Positions 14,201 to 26,332 of a stretch of 64,000 nucleotides of DNA are shown here, in pieces. Under the pieces are notes generated by a model. The model worked only from the letters and a program-made list of their open reading frames with translations, searched no databases and was not told where the DNA came from. How positions within the stretch are numbered: the stretch's first letter is position 1; each line of letters starts with the position of its first letter. Source of the stretch: Leidyana gryllorum EB-2025a (taxonomy: Eukaryota; Apicomplexa). The position numbers and the translations under genes are program-made. The stretch lies in contig JBLWGC010000173.1 of the NCBI GenBank assembly GCA_048772705.1, forward strand, positions 186,001 through 250,000. The letters run 5' to 3'.

Positions 14201-14923
14201 TGGCTGTGCGTACAGTGGGCACGAGGCGTGCACTTGCTACGGCGATCTTGAAGAACTTTTGGGGTTTGTCTCGTCTGAATTCCATGAGACCCTCGCCATC
14301 GACTAGTTCAACGCTAATGAGCTTCTTGGGTGTGTCCTTGCTGAAACTCAAGTTGCTTTCCAGATAGTTCTGCAGCTTCTGACAGCAGTTGGGCACTTTT
14401 TCGAAGCCGATTGGGCATTCAGCGAGCAGATAAGGGAAGAAGCCCCATATTCTGAGAGCCACAGATGTCCCGTGTGTGAGACTGATGCCGAAGACCTGCA
14501 AGTGGGGTAGTAGAGGACAGCGAGTGACATATGGTTGCTCACTTGGATCACTGGGATGACTTGGTTCAAGACGAGATTACTTTTCGTTCTGAACCAGGAG
14601 GGTTGGTGATCGGGAGGACAGAGAGGGTCAACGACATCAACGACGAAGAGTTCGAGGAGTTGTTCGTTGGCTGGTGGAGGCGGGCGAGTCCACTGGCGAT
14701 AAGTTTGGCGTAGTTGAGCGATTTGACCTGAATCATAGAAGGAAGCTGGAGGGGCGTCAGACTGTTGTTTGGAAGCCTTTTTGCGGCCTGCGACGGAGGA
14801 AGAAGCTTTGAGGAACGGTGCGACAGCGTCGGGATGTGGTTTGAAGTCTATATCAGGATGAACATGAGCTATTGTTGTAGGTTTGACATATTGGGTGGTG
14901 GTGTGATAGGTGGCTGACTCCAT
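11205..14923 (-). CDS. POLD1: DNA polymerase delta catalytic subunit
   Basis: This is the main lagging-strand replicative polymerase with 3'-5' proofreading. Nine to ten exons were joined at in-frame splice sites. Exonuclease motifs are intact: LALDIEC (Exo I, split by an intron in the Asp codon), [12 protein letters not shown] (Exo II) and YCLKDSW (Exo III). Polymerase motifs are intact: [10 protein letters not shown] (A), [12 protein letters not shown] (B) and [10 protein letters not shown] (C), followed by KKRYAAL. The C-terminal domain has CysA (CLGC...CEHC) and the Fe-S-binding CysB (CQRC, then [11 protein letters not shown]). The start is the ATG at 14923. Introns are 40-100 nt, and one near 11850 carries a long CA/TG repeat. 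The protein appears complete and active. Confidence 0.96.
11833..11857. repeat. CA/TG microsatellite in a POLD1 intron
   Basis: An uninterrupted dinucleotide repeat, (CA)n on the plus strand, lies just before the 3' splice site of a POLD1 intron. On the transcript it reads as (UG)n leading into a CAG acceptor. A second CA/TA-rich tract lies in an intron near 18067-18125. Confidence 0.9.
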
Positions 14924-15344
14924 ATGCAATTATTTGTATATTAAGTTGCTCTTAGAGCGGGGTGATACAACGTTGATGAAAAAGATGTCCAGTGCCCTGA
15001 TTTGAGCTGCTATGTTCGGCCCCATATCCTATTTGATGGCGGGTGTGTAGGGTGTGTGGAGGAGAGGGTTGCGACTCGTCAGACGGCGGAGCATTCATTG
15101 TCCTATCGACGAACACACTCGCCAACACACATCACAGAACCTCCGCTCCAGATTGAGCCGGTACCTTTGAAAGGGGAGAAACGATGTGGGCGCCGCGGTT
15201 CCCTTATTTGCCGGCCAGATCGCTGGTTTCCGCAAATCCAACACAGCAATGATCGCAGAGTGTCGACCGATCCCGCCAGGAGGGCGGTAACCCTCAAAAC
15301 GATCGAAACTATTGGAAGCTGTCTCACATCCAATGCGTGTTAGA
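14924..15344. other. Gap between POLD1 start and CCCH gene stop
   Basis: These 421 bp hold the presumed promoter of POLD1 and the 3' end of the CCCH gene. A minus-strand frame (15095-15400, about 100 codons) is open, but it overlaps the end of the CCCH reading frame out of phase and shows no recognisable motif, so it is not called. No RNA gene or repeat is seen. Confidence 0.5.
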
Positions 15345-16925
15345 TTAAAGGCGTCTACAAGTACGATCCTCGAGAATGCCTTGGTAGAATCCAGAACCAT
15401 TCACATTGAGACGGGCGGCGGGTGCCGACGGCGGAGGCGAATGCACTGATAGAGGTTGTGGAGGAGGGGGGGATACAACGGAAGTATTGCCACCCGCGTT
15501 TTCAATTCGGCCTTTCCGGCGCGAGCGTCTTTTGGCCTTAGGGTGGCTGTAGTGGCAGAAGACGCACTTCAATCCATTTTGGCAGCCTTGACGGCCACTG
15601 TTAAAGATACAGTTCCGGCATGATTCTGATGGACAACCGACATCAACCGCGAGTTGGAATGGAGGAGGGGGAAGGATAAGAATTACAATCAACGACAGCT
15701 GGGGGACCACCACAACATCCAACAACTGGGATTGGGGCTCCACTCGCCGACTTAACGTCGTCATGAAGGACTTACGAGACCAGTGGAGTATCGAGCCCAC
15801 TGACAGAATCTCATTATCAGGGCCCCTAGGCAAGATCTCCATTAGAGCGGGGGGGATGGAGTCAACCGCATTTCCGGATTGATCCAACTGCAGTCTCAGA
15901 GCTTCCAATAGCGAAGACAACTTAGCCTCGCGCTGCGGCGTTCCCGATTTGGCACCGTCTTCACTAGAACCTAAGGAGTCCGTCCCCCCTCTAGGCACTT
16001 CATTGGGCGTCCAAGCACCATTTACATGCCTCCTCGGCGTGTCTGTTTCTTCGTGACATACACCTGAGGGCGTCTGTAGGGGCCTAGATTGCCGTGCCTG
16101 GTCGAAGACCTCAGTAAAACTATATAGGCTTGTATCATCGGAGCATGTTTGCAGGCGACTCAATAGGCCAGAACGTCGGTGGTTGGGCCAGGCTGCAAAA
16201 TAAGGCATACGTGCAGACACAGAAGCATCCACACAAGTGTCAGCACGCAGTCAGTGGTTACTCAGATGAAGGTGCAATCCTGAATCAACACGCGATAACA
16301 GCCCATCTCGGAAAGCTGCTTCCGGTCACCTCACACAAATTCTGATTCGCACAAGTCGGATTTCGTGCTTACTTTCCAGTGAAGAATTCGGTGGAGCCGT
16401 ATTCCAAAAGTCGCTGGCTGCCAGAGAAAGATCCGACGAACCTGTGGAACAGTTGTTTAGCCAGAATGCCTCTTCAAAAAAGGGCTTTTGCAGTGTGTGT
16501 GGTGTGTGTGATGGGTAAGTCAACGTCAGATCAACCGGCGACAGATAATCTGTCCTTGTGAGCTGGTCAAATAGACAGCCGCGGTCAGGCAACGGTTGAG
16601 ACAGACACCCAGTGGTATGTGCTTGTGAGTGTGAAGTGAATGTGTGAAGTTGCGGTAGTGAAAGAGGTTGCAAAAGTGAATGTGTTAGTGAATGTGCTTG
16701 AGCAGGCTCGTTACCGTGTGCAAGCCCGACGAAGGGGGACGTTGCCCCTCCGGTCGAATTCAGTCTGGATATTAACGACGAAGCCACTGCCGAAATGATG
16801 GCCGCATCTAGGACATCGGTGTCTTTCCCCGTCTCTCCAAAAGTTGCAGCTCTGTTGATCCCAACGGAAGAATTGATGACAGGATTGGGCAGCGTGATGG
16901 CACGATTTGGTGATTTCGGGTCCAT
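15345..16925 (-). CDS. CCCH-type zinc-finger protein (GC-x2-G-x2-C-x-FCH type)
   Basis: Two exons are joined by a phase-1 intron (donor near 16374, acceptor TTTTGCAG near 16195). The N-terminal part is Ser/Thr/Pro-rich and looks disordered. The C-terminal part has a single finger with CRNC, GCQNGLKC and VFCHYSHP, followed by a basic run (KAKRRSRRKGR). This layout, CxxC-x7-GC-x2-G-x2-C-x2-CH plus Arg/Lys, is one I associate with a CCCH family expanded in alveolates and stramenopiles, probably RNA-binding. A GTAAGT in the middle of exon 2 could mark a further intron. I could not find an acceptor that keeps the frame, so the hydrophobic stretch before the finger may be mis-modelled. The start ATG at 16925 is provisional. 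Confidence 0.65.
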
Positions 16926-17147
16926 GCTTGGTTCAGGAAAGAAAATACGTATAGACGACCGCTGCAGATTTGGCCAAGAAGAACCGTCTGACCTCGCCGC
17001 CCGTCCACGCACTTGTCGAAATCGACGGTCACGGCAGCGGAGATATGATTGAGATGATCAGAAAAAAAACAAGGTCACCCCGCAACCCTCCTCTCCTCCG
17101 TACCGAAGCCGCATGTGCGGCGCCAGATGCAATGAGAATAAGCTCCG

Positions 17148-20100
17148 ATGGATAATTTGACCTGGCTAATATGGAAGCTTTGGCTTGCCATCAAACACTT
17201 CCTCTACTGGCTTTACACGCCGGCTCCCCAACAAGACGAGTGCATCAACCACTGGACTGTCATCGCCTGTTCCTTCTTTCCTTGTGACTGCCGACATTGC
17301 CGCCTTATGGCCAGCTTGGACAGGATCCGTAGCCGGACAGATCTGTCCATGCGCCCACCTGACATGACTAAAAGCCGTACCTACACCAGTCTGCATCTCG
17401 AGCGTCTATGTGCCAACTCTGATTTTCTGCTCGGCATTCCCCGCACAGCCGATCCTCATAGTCTCTTCCAACTGAGTCCTGCCTGTAAGCCCACACGGAT
17501 ACTGTGATCTGACTGAAATGTTTGGTATATGTCCCAAGGCTCTACGCATCCGAATTGGCGAAATCGATCGACGCGATTCGGTGGCACATATCAGAGCTTT
17601 CTGAGTTCCGTGCGAGTCGTGGAGTACCAGCCGGGCAAAGGTCCCCCCCCGTTACTCCCAATAAGTATTCCCATCAATGCCCTTCAAAAAATGGCTCAGG
17701 TTGATGCATGTCGAGATCTGTTGGCTGGTCGCCGGATGCATCGCTCTTTCGAGGGCGCCGTCCGTACTGCTGATTGGCACCCTTCCCAGACCATCTCGGA
17801 AATTGACCCGGGAGAAGGCTCTCCAAGCGTCACCAGAGATAGTCACGAGTCGGAGACACGGTCTCGCAAACGGCGCTTGTCACATCGAAGGCGAAACTCG
17901 GAAGACTCCAGTAGTCACCGCTACACAAGTGTCTTAATGTCTGTCGCTTTGGCGAAAGAACGAGGTGACATCAAACCGCGGAGGTACAATTGGAGGGGCC
18001 GGAAGCCACCCATGCAACCCGGCACCACCCTAGAACTAATGCGTAAGCGAGAAAGGTTCCTACCGGACACAAACACACACACACACACACATTTATATAC
18101 ATATATACACACACACACACACACACCGCTGATGAATGTAATACCACCACCACCACCACCGCCACCTGTTGAGCTCCGACCAATCACCCCACCGTCTTAC
18201 CGCCAACCTTTTCTGTTCCCTCCCTCTGACAGTGGGTTTTTGACTGGGCAGACGTCATGCGTGAAGGAGATCAAGATAATGCCTATCGCCGAATCGCTCA
18301 ACTGATTCCGGCCGAGATATCGGCGTTGGTGGAGCGATCGGAGTTGGATGAAGTTATATTGCCCCATAAGCAGCTTCCTACGGGCGGGCAGTTGACAGAG
18401 TCGTCAAGAACTATGCGGGCTGGATCGGGCGGTGATTTGAACAGCAAGGCCGGTCGCGCTGCCAAACAACGGCGGCGAGCGTCGCATCTTTTTACGACTG
18501 GTCTATGGTCTCGTATGCCCTCTCCCAGCCGTGACCATATGCGTTTCACCAATCTCGCTGGGATTCGGTCAATGGAAGTCACTCCTGTGGAGGAGTGCGA
18601 CGAAGAAGAGGCGGAGGACGAGGATGACACCAACAATGCCGACGACGAGGATGAGGACGACGAAGCAGAGGAGCGACACCTAGTCAGAGAACGGTTAAGC
18701 AGACAACTGGGCTTACGGAGAAGTTTGGAGGATGCGGACTTTCGAAGGAGTCTGCGTGCGCTTCCGGGTTATTCTCCGAACGTGGTGCCCGGGAATGCGG
18801 TCGAGGAAGAGCCACCGTCCAGTACTGATGCGTCCATGTCGAGCTCCAGACAGGAATTGGGTGATCTTTCCGAAGTGCGTCTCCAAGTAGGATATGCTCA
18901 AGAGGGAGCTGGCCATGTTATCATTCCCATCAAATCCTGTTCTGGCTCCGGTGGCAGCTACTTGGCGTCATCAACACTTCGGAGCTTGAGGCCCAATAGT
19001 CTCAATTTGTTTACAGACGAAGAGTCTCCTACTTGGCAGACCACAAGACGCTCCTTGGGCTTGAGTGATGGTCTATCGAGTACAGTCAATGCGGATCGCC
19101 GGTCAAGCATCACGAGCTCCTTCCGACCCGCCGATCCGCTCCCTCTGAGATATAACGAGTCGGTCGCGCTGACCATCTCAACGAGTGCGGATTACCGGCA
19201 AGAAACTCTCTCTTTCCGTGCCTCCGAAGTGCACAGAGGTCCACAGAACATACGTCCCCCGTGGACGCCTGAGCTGGGGAACTTTTCTGAGCGCGACAGT
19301 GGCACAGAGGAACCGTCAGTCTGTTCACCGGCAGCCACAAAAGGGCGCCGATCTCATCATCACACTAATGACCTTCATTTGCGGCATCATAGTATGTGTA
19401 ACACGGATGATCAAGTACCACCCCAACCAACACTCCCGCCACCTCCCAAAGAGGAACAACACGCACCGAGGAAGCCACCTGGGGAGCCCTACAGGTCCAG
19501 AAGGCATTACTGGGCGAAATCGCGGGTTCATTTTGTTCTCTCCTATTTTGTCATAAACAACAATCTGACTCGACTCATTCTGTAAGTGAGCCCCACCGAT
19601 CGATCTATTTCGATTTTTAACTTTGAATACTTTGAGCGGCTCTGTGACTCCCACGCTTCAGATTACCACTCGCCCTCTATCGTCACGGAGGCGTCGCTTT
19701 CGTCTGCATTTATTGTCTTCTACATTTACTTATCGGTGCCCCTCTAATTGCCCTGCATCTCTCGATGTCCCAGGTATGACTTGATCGAGATTTATCGGGC
19801 CGCGCGCATTTCTTGGTCGATTTCAGATTCTGCAGGTTGGCTTCGTCGAGGCGATGAACGGACTGCATAAACGATTGCGCCCATTCACTATTTTTCTCTT
19901 GTTGGTGCAGCCCATCTGCAGAGAAGCATTTGAGATAAGTGCGTGCCAAGCTGATTCAGTCCTCCTAATGGAAACTCTAACGCAGCGCAGACGTCCTGTT
20001 TGACCTCGTTGTGTCCATCAGAGGCTCGGGAGGCGCCCAAGCGCAGCTCGTTCCCGAAGAATGCTATGACATATGTCTACATGCCGTCCTAAATGACGAC

Positions 20101-23100
20101 TCTTGTACTTTTGTTGAAAATATCTGGCAGTCCGATGCTCTCCGATCGCTGCGAGATAAATGCCAGACCCACCAAATGGGGTGGTGTCAAGTCCAATTAC
20201 AACAAGAGGACAATCTCCTCCACGAGGAAGACGTTCTCGCCCCACAAGACATCAAACTTCGCCGCAAACTCTGTAGGATACTCGAGCCCGAAGTTTTCTG
20301 TCGTGGGGAAGAAGGATCGGGTGTCAACTGCGCGACAGATTTCGTTGCCATCGTGAGTCGTAATTCGGCCAACGACATACACTCACACTTCCATTCCTCG
20401 CCCCCCTCCAATGACGATCGGTGACTGACGTCCCGTGGCGGCCCTGTGGCGCGACATACCATCAACAATCCGCAGGGGAAAGGGATCGCGCATTGGCATC
20501 AGGAGATGAGCACCAAGACTCAGTGGTTCGCATTCGCGCTCATGTTGATCGTTCGCCAAGTCGGTGTCATCATCGCCCGTGAAAAGGGACGGGCTCCCCG
20601 CCCACTGCAGGATGGCCTGAACCGTAAGCACCCAGACTTCTCACCCATCACGATGCTCTGTACCCAGTCAAAGCAGCCGTGCTGAGTGTGACGCTGATCC
20701 TCTATTGCATATTGACTTGTCTGCACTCGGATCTGTCTCAAGTGTCGCAGGGCATGCAAAACGTCTGTGAGAATCACTCGTGTCACCTAATGTGTGTCTT
20801 AGTACAGGGCGCAAATTGGCACCTCTTCCTCGACGTCCAGAGTTACAAGCGGGCCGGCTTGTTGGTACTCTCGTCCCTCTCGGCAACCTTTCCAGTCGTC
20901 GGAACACTGGGTGCTTCCAATGGGTAAACAACCTTTCTCTCCCACGTTGATACATCCTCCACCACGATAGACCACAGTCTCGAGTAACCCTTCTGGCACT
21001 GGGGACGTCTTTGGCTGACATCATCCAAGTCGCTGTTGCGTAGTGAGTATCCCTTCGACACCGATGGTGTCGATCCGCCATTCTTCAGCTTCTTTTTTGC
21101 TGCAATGGGGACGCGGTACGCTCTTATACGGGCGCAAGAGATGTTGGCACATCCTTCGAGACTAGACCCGCTTCCCTACGACATAGAGCTGGCCAGAACA
21201 TGGCCGATCGCCTTCCCATTCTGGAAATTCGGGGTGGTAAGACTGTCCTCTGATTGATTGTGGCCCATCAGTGCTTCTCAGCTGTGTGTGTGGACCTTCA
21301 TTGCCGTGGCTGCTGCTCTGAGCTTCTGGCATCTCACATATGTCATGGAGATTATGGTGGGCCAACTGCGAGTAGCCAGGGGGACACATCGACTCTCACA
21401 CATCGCCCTCGCCACCATCGTGAGCAGTATTATGATCGGCTCTTCGGTGCTGTTCAGAATGGATTTTGCTGTAAGATCTGACAGTTCACTAATGTTCCAA
21501 AGCACACACGTGTGTCCTCGACAGAATCGGCATATCACCGAAATGTTCGGCGCTTGGGGGATAGTAGGGCGGACAGTGACAGCTTTCTATATCCTAGCAG
21601 TGAGTGACGCGGTAACATAATGTTGCACTGCAAGACGCGTCAGATCTGCACACTTCCTCAATGGAGGGCGTCCGCCAAATATGTTGGGCATAGTACCGCC
21701 ATTTGGTACATCCTTGCTCTTCCAATTTCGTCGGCCGCAATGTTGGCTGACTTTGATGGGCCGCACCTAATCACCACTCACCCACTGCGCTGGACTCACA
21801 TCAGTCTGTTTCTCATTGCACAATCGATAGCAGTGGCTGGGATGTGCGGTAAGCTATGGGATCATGACTTTTTCAGATCTGATTGTCTTTCTGGTGGTCA
21901 GTGTGGGCGATCTACAGGTTCAGTCGGCACAGCAGACGGACATCAAAGAGGGAACTTCAAGATTTGGGAACAATTTACAGCTTGAATTTTCTACAACAAT
22001 CTCGATCTGGTGCGACGATCTTACCAGTCTCGTAAGTCACCTGCGTCACTTTTGGGCAATTTGTTACTGTTATGCACAGGTTCGGTGCTCGAACGCTGTC
22101 ACCTGGGTACTTATCGGCTCCTGATGGAGTGTCGGAGCCGACAATTCGGTCTGAGGTGTCAGCCATCGGGTCCATTCCCGCCATCCCCGAGCCTCCAGCA
22201 CCTCCTTTGCCACGAGGGGCTACGCATTTGAGATTCACGTTGCCAGAGCCTTCCTCGTCGTCTGTGGAAAGTGCCCAATCTGTTGCAAGAGAGGTGTTGC
22301 CAGCTACCAGACGCGATGAGCTGTCTCTGGGGACTCGCGAGGTGTCGTTTGGAGGGGTGACGTTACGAGAAGTGTCCATCGCATCGACTGAGAAGACTTT
22401 TGCGTCAGTTACGACACCTTCAACCAAAGCTCTGTCGATCAGAAGCAGAGCGACACAAATGATAGCAACTGGAGCGGTGAGTAGTGGGGGTGGCGGTTTT
22501 TGTCAGAGTCATATTGCAGCCGGCGGTGTTATTACCGATCCAGATGGCGTTGTTGGGTGGTTTGAATGTATTACGGATATCGCTCAAGACGATTGTCGAA
22601 GCGGATTTGGATTCGACAAATCCTATGCGGTTGCTGTTGCCATCGAAGTCCTTTGTGAGAGAGTTGAACTCTCAAGCTCGAACGCGTCGGACGCCTTCCG
22701 AACCGAGCCGAGCCAATGTGTCCATCTCCGAAGCTCCCATTGGAGGTAGCCAATCCTCTCGTCGTCTTCGGCAGTCAGCTGAGCGGAGCGGAGGGGGGCT
22801 GGATTCGACTACGACCACTGGAGAGTTCCGACAGGCGTCTGGAACTGCGTATACTCGTGCATCTGCGCGACGGCAGACAAGTTTGTACACTCGAACTCCG
22901 AATATTAGCTATACGGCACGGGCGCGGCGGGTTTTACGGCACAGTCAGGGAAGGTCGGGTTCATCGAGCAGTTCCCGAGCGAGTGACGGCGTTGGATCTG
23001 AGGACGGGCATAATAGTGATGAGTCGACTACTACCGATTCTTCCAACACACATTTGCGACGTCTATCTGAGAAGAGTTTGCGTTGTCCCAACCCTAATTT

Positions 23101-23746
23101 GTTCTCAGACCCGTTTACACACTTTGATTGGCCGGCCACCAGCGCCCAATTGAGTTCTGCGTTGAATAATGATCGGCCGGTGTATACAACGGCCAAGAAT
23201 TTCTCCTTGTCGTATGTGGCTATGTGGTGGATGCGATTACTGTTGCCACCGGTGGTTGCGGCTCTCTCCCTACCGGAGATAATGTTCGCCGTTTACAGCC
23301 AATTTAACCCGGAAGCGACCCTTGTTGAATATACCGGGATCGGCGAACACTGGTTTCTGGATAAGTGGTTGGTGACAGAGCCGCGGTCTCTGAGCAGTAA
23401 GTGGTGTAATGTGATGTTCAACGTCAAAAGTTGATTCGAGGTCTGAGTCGGATCATGGCGGGGTCACTGATTATTGGAGTGATCTGTTTGGTGGTGTTTC
23501 CCAGAGTGAGCAGCGCGGGCGCGGGGGTGGGGCGAAGAATGGTGCTAACTTAACTACGGAATTAATTTTCAGGTACTATCGGTGTTCCTCAGTTCGAATC
23601 GGCGGACGTTCGCCGTGGTCACATCGGTGCGAGAACGTGTGCCTGTGCAGCCTCCAACCAATTCTGTTATGTTTTCGAGTTTGAGGCGCCTCGATCACGC
23701 AGAGGCAGTGCGAGTGCGGGGCGCTCTGCCCTCCGTCGCAGGTTAG
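17148..23746 (+). CDS. Large multi-pass membrane protein, family not recognised
   Basis: A chain of about 17 exons was joined by GT-AG introns with matching phases (for example 17484/17539, 18042/18252, 19581/19662, 20352/20476, 20667, 21236/21282, 21470/21525, 22476/22520, 23505/23573). The N-terminal third (about 650 residues) is Ser/Arg-rich and disordered, with a long Glu/Asp run near 18590-18680. Then come at least twelve hydrophobic segments, such as FVCIYCLLHLLIG, WFAFALMLIVRQVG, VLSVTLILYCILTCL, SLADIIQVAVAYFFF, FIAVAAALSFWHLTYV, LATIVSSIMIGSSVLF, WYILALPISSAAML, RLLLPPVVAALSLP and SLIIGVICLVVFP. A Cys-rich loop (19991-20352) and a Ser/Arg-rich loop (22520-23190) lie between them. The join across 21849-22080 is uncertain. 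It could be a channel, transporter or receptor; no signature decides. Confidence 0.7.
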
Positions 23747-23805
23747 CTCTCTCTTTTATCTTTTCCGATCCATGATCGATTATTCAATGAGAACAATCGG
23801 CACTA

Positions 23806-25176
23806 TTATTGACGCTCCTTCTCTGGTGAAGGTGAGGCCTCATCTTCTGCTTCTGGCTCTGCTTCTTGTTTTTGTTGCTGCTGCTGTTGGTGGTGATTAG
23901 ACGACGACGAGGTCTCCTCATGCAGGTGGTGGCCGGAGTGAGTGTCATTATTAGCATTATTAGCGTGGGCCGTCTGAGTAGCAGGAGCCATCAACTCGCA
24001 ATGTATACTGTCGCCAATCTCGAAACCGTACGACACCAAATGTCGCCGGTCCAATGCACTCTGATATGAACTGCTCAGCACGCCCAACTCGGTCGTTCGG
24101 GCCACATCTAAATTGTGAAATGTGATCACTCACGCAAACAGACACTCACTGCGTCGGGTCTCGTGAACCACGAGCTTCAGCTTTAACTTGGCTGTTGGGG
24201 CCCGAGCTTCGGGCACCACATCCTTCACTAAGTTCACAACCTCTCGCAAACTGGAGTCCTTCCACGCGTATACATGAACTTCGTCTGGCGTCGGGTCATC
24301 GCCTTGGTCAGGGAGAGTAACAAATACTGGAAGGAGAAACGGACAGGTCCCTCGCCGGTTGACTGTCGGCACCGAGGTCCCACGTCGAGGGTTGTGGTGG
24401 ACTCCCTTTCGTTCGTCTCGGGCCCCCAAAGGCTTCCTCTGCGCCGGAGACACAACTCTGCGCAGTCGGCGGGCGGGGGGATCCATCATTGTCGACCCGG
24501 TAGTCGCTGGGCGCTTAATTCCCCGTCGACCGCTGCTGTTGTAAGGAGAAGGCGACTTTGGCATAGCTGGCCCTCCTCGACGATTGCCGTACGCCGCTGG
24601 GGAGGCCACAGGGGAATCTCGCGGCGACCTTCTTCGCTGCCGCTCGTCCACGGGCCCCGGCGAGTGGTACCGCCGCCGTAGCGGCGGAGACCGTTGCGGA
24701 CGGGGACGCGGCGAAACCATTCTCCGTCTGCCGCCTGGTCCTCCGCTCCTCGGCGGGGGCGACGCATTCCGTCGCCGCAACGTTTCAGCCGGCGGAGAAC
24801 GCCTTCTTCCGCCGCCATCCTCTCCGAGGGGAGGTGATTTGCCTCGACGGACACACGGCGAGTGACCTCTCCGCATTGCTGGAGACCTCATCCGAGGCGG
24901 TCTATCGTTCGGAAACCGCCGACCAGCCGGAGACATACCCCTACGGGGTGAATGTGGCTCGGGAGGGGGTCGTCTTCTCCTGTCATCACGCGTTGGTCGA
25001 AACGGTGAATCATTGTATTGCCGTCGGCTGCCTTCGAACGGAGAATCGGGTGGTGAGTAGTGACGATGTCGCGATGCACGCCCGTTCCAGTGATTGCTGT
25101 GAGGAGAGGAGTAACGTCTGTGGGGGGAGGGGGACCGACCGCCGCGTGGGGACGGGGTAGAGGAGGGGGAACGCAT
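23806..25176 (-). CDS. Arg/Ser/Pro-rich protein with C-terminal SAP18 domain
   Basis: This is likely a nuclear splicing or exon-junction (ASAP/PSAP) component. Residues 1 to about 255 are an RS/RP-type low-complexity region (repeats such as RRRSPP and PRRGMSP). The SAP18 ubiquitin-like fold follows: CPFLLPVFVTLP, EVHVYAWKDSSLREVVNLV, KDVVPEARAPTAKLKLKLV. An intron with GTGAGT follows. Exon 2 then continues the fold (DVARTTELGVL, SYGFEIGDSIHCELMAP) and ends in a His/Gln/Glu-rich tail. Human SAP18 is only about 150 residues, with no RS region; in animals the RS region belongs to its partners RNPS1 and Acinus. The ATG at 25176 lies 47 bp from the divergent Rab start. The last exon ends 60 bp from the multi-pass gene. 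Confidence 0.85.
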
Positions 25177-25223
25177 CTTCGGCAAAAAATTCGCCTTTAT
25201 GGCATACTAAGCATCGTCAATCC
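25177..25223. promoter_or_regulatory. 47-bp divergent spacer (SAP18-like / Rab)
   Basis: The two predicted start codons lie 47 bp apart on opposite strands, so any core promoter must be shared or lie inside coding sequence. The spacer is AT-richer than its surroundings. No specific element is recognised. Confidence 0.4.
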
Positions 25224-26279
25224 ATGGCTGACCATCGGGTCAAGACATTATTGTTGGGAGACTCTGCTGTCGGCAAAACATGCCTACTTTGCCGTATATC
25301 TGAAAACCAGTTTGACAAGAGACATATGCCCACCATTGGAATTGATTTCAGGTACTCTGCTTCAAGAACTCGAGTCACAAACGACCCCCCACAGAGTGAA
25401 AACATTTCCAGTGGACGGGAATATGGTGAAGCTACAGATTTGGGACACTGCCGGCCAAGAGCGGTTCCACTATATTACTCGTTGTAGGGCTGCAATATCT
25501 TATGGATCCAATGTACTATTTCCTGTTTGTCTAAATAGCATATTATCGCGGAGCGATGGCTATCATTCTCGTATTCGATGTATCTAATCGGCTTAGTTTC
25601 CAGAGTGAGCACTGTCATTGCTGTGTAATTAGAAGCGGTCGTACCCTATTGCCGCCTTGCACAATAATTGTTACTCGCGCTTGTGTGGCCAGCAGCACCT
25701 CAAACGGGGCCTTATCCTTGTCATCGTCCGTGTCATCGTCCGTGTTATCGTCGTGTTTCCTCAGATATTAATAAGTGGTTAGAACAAATTAACTTGCACG
25801 GGGGTGGGTGCCATGCCTCTGTCGGCCCGGACACTTGTGATAATTGCATTGCAGAGCAGCACGTGACCAAGTTGATTGTCGGAAACAAAAACGACATGCC
25901 GGACACACGGGTGAGTGGCCTAGCCCATCCCTCCTCGGCTGTGTTGGAATAAATCAGTTCGCCCCGTAATTGCGCGGCAGTCCCAATGACACATTCTGCT
26001 TTGCTCGCCCCGCTCGGATCGATCGTTAATCAATCTCAATTACAGCGGGAAGTCACATATGAAGAGGCCGAACTCATGGCAGCAACGCACGGGATCAGTT
26101 ACATGGAAACGAGTGCGCTCACAGGTCAAGGCGTGACGGCCGCATTCGAAGCTGTGGCCCGCGAAGTGCTCAAAGTTTTAGTCAAAGCGGGCAAGCGGCC
26201 CCCACGACAGGGATATAAAGTTCAATTGTCCATCAATGATGTATTCGAAATGACCCCCAGAAAGTGGAAATGCTGCTGA
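25224..26279 (+). CDS. Rab-family small GTPase
   Basis: This is a membrane-trafficking GTPase. Five exons were joined at consensus sites. G-motifs are intact: GDSAVGKTCLL (P-loop), TIGIDF (switch I), IWDTAGQERFHYIT (switch II), GNKND (base recognition) and METSAL. After the SYYRGAMAIILVFDVSN strand the protein has an insertion of about 20 residues (from LHGGGCHASVGPDT to AEQHVT) before the NKxD strand, which ordinary Rabs lack. It contains three cysteines. The C-terminus ends KWKCC, a usual double-geranylgeranylation site. The subfamily cannot be fixed; the sequence is nearest in feel to Rab1/8/18-type proteins. The next gene starts 54 bp downstream on the same strand. Confidence 0.92.
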
Positions 26280-26332
26280 CAGACAAGGACGCACCTTGCT
26301 TACAAACAGCGCAGTGCTAGGAGAAGACAGTC

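Noticed and set aside
15095-15400. Open minus-strand frame of about 100 codons
   Set aside because: It overlaps the end of the CCCH gene out of phase, starts inside it, and has no motif or convincing composition.
18067-18125. His/Thr repeat frame (HTHTHT) on the plus strand
   Set aside because: It is a CA/TA microsatellite inside the intron 18043-18251, which has good donor and acceptor sites.
19185-19556. Hydrophobic stretch GADLIITLMTFICGIIVCV in an alternative plus frame
   Set aside because: The frame used by the gene continues through here and joins in phase to the next membrane exon at 19662. No splice pair of reasonable length brings in the alternative frame.
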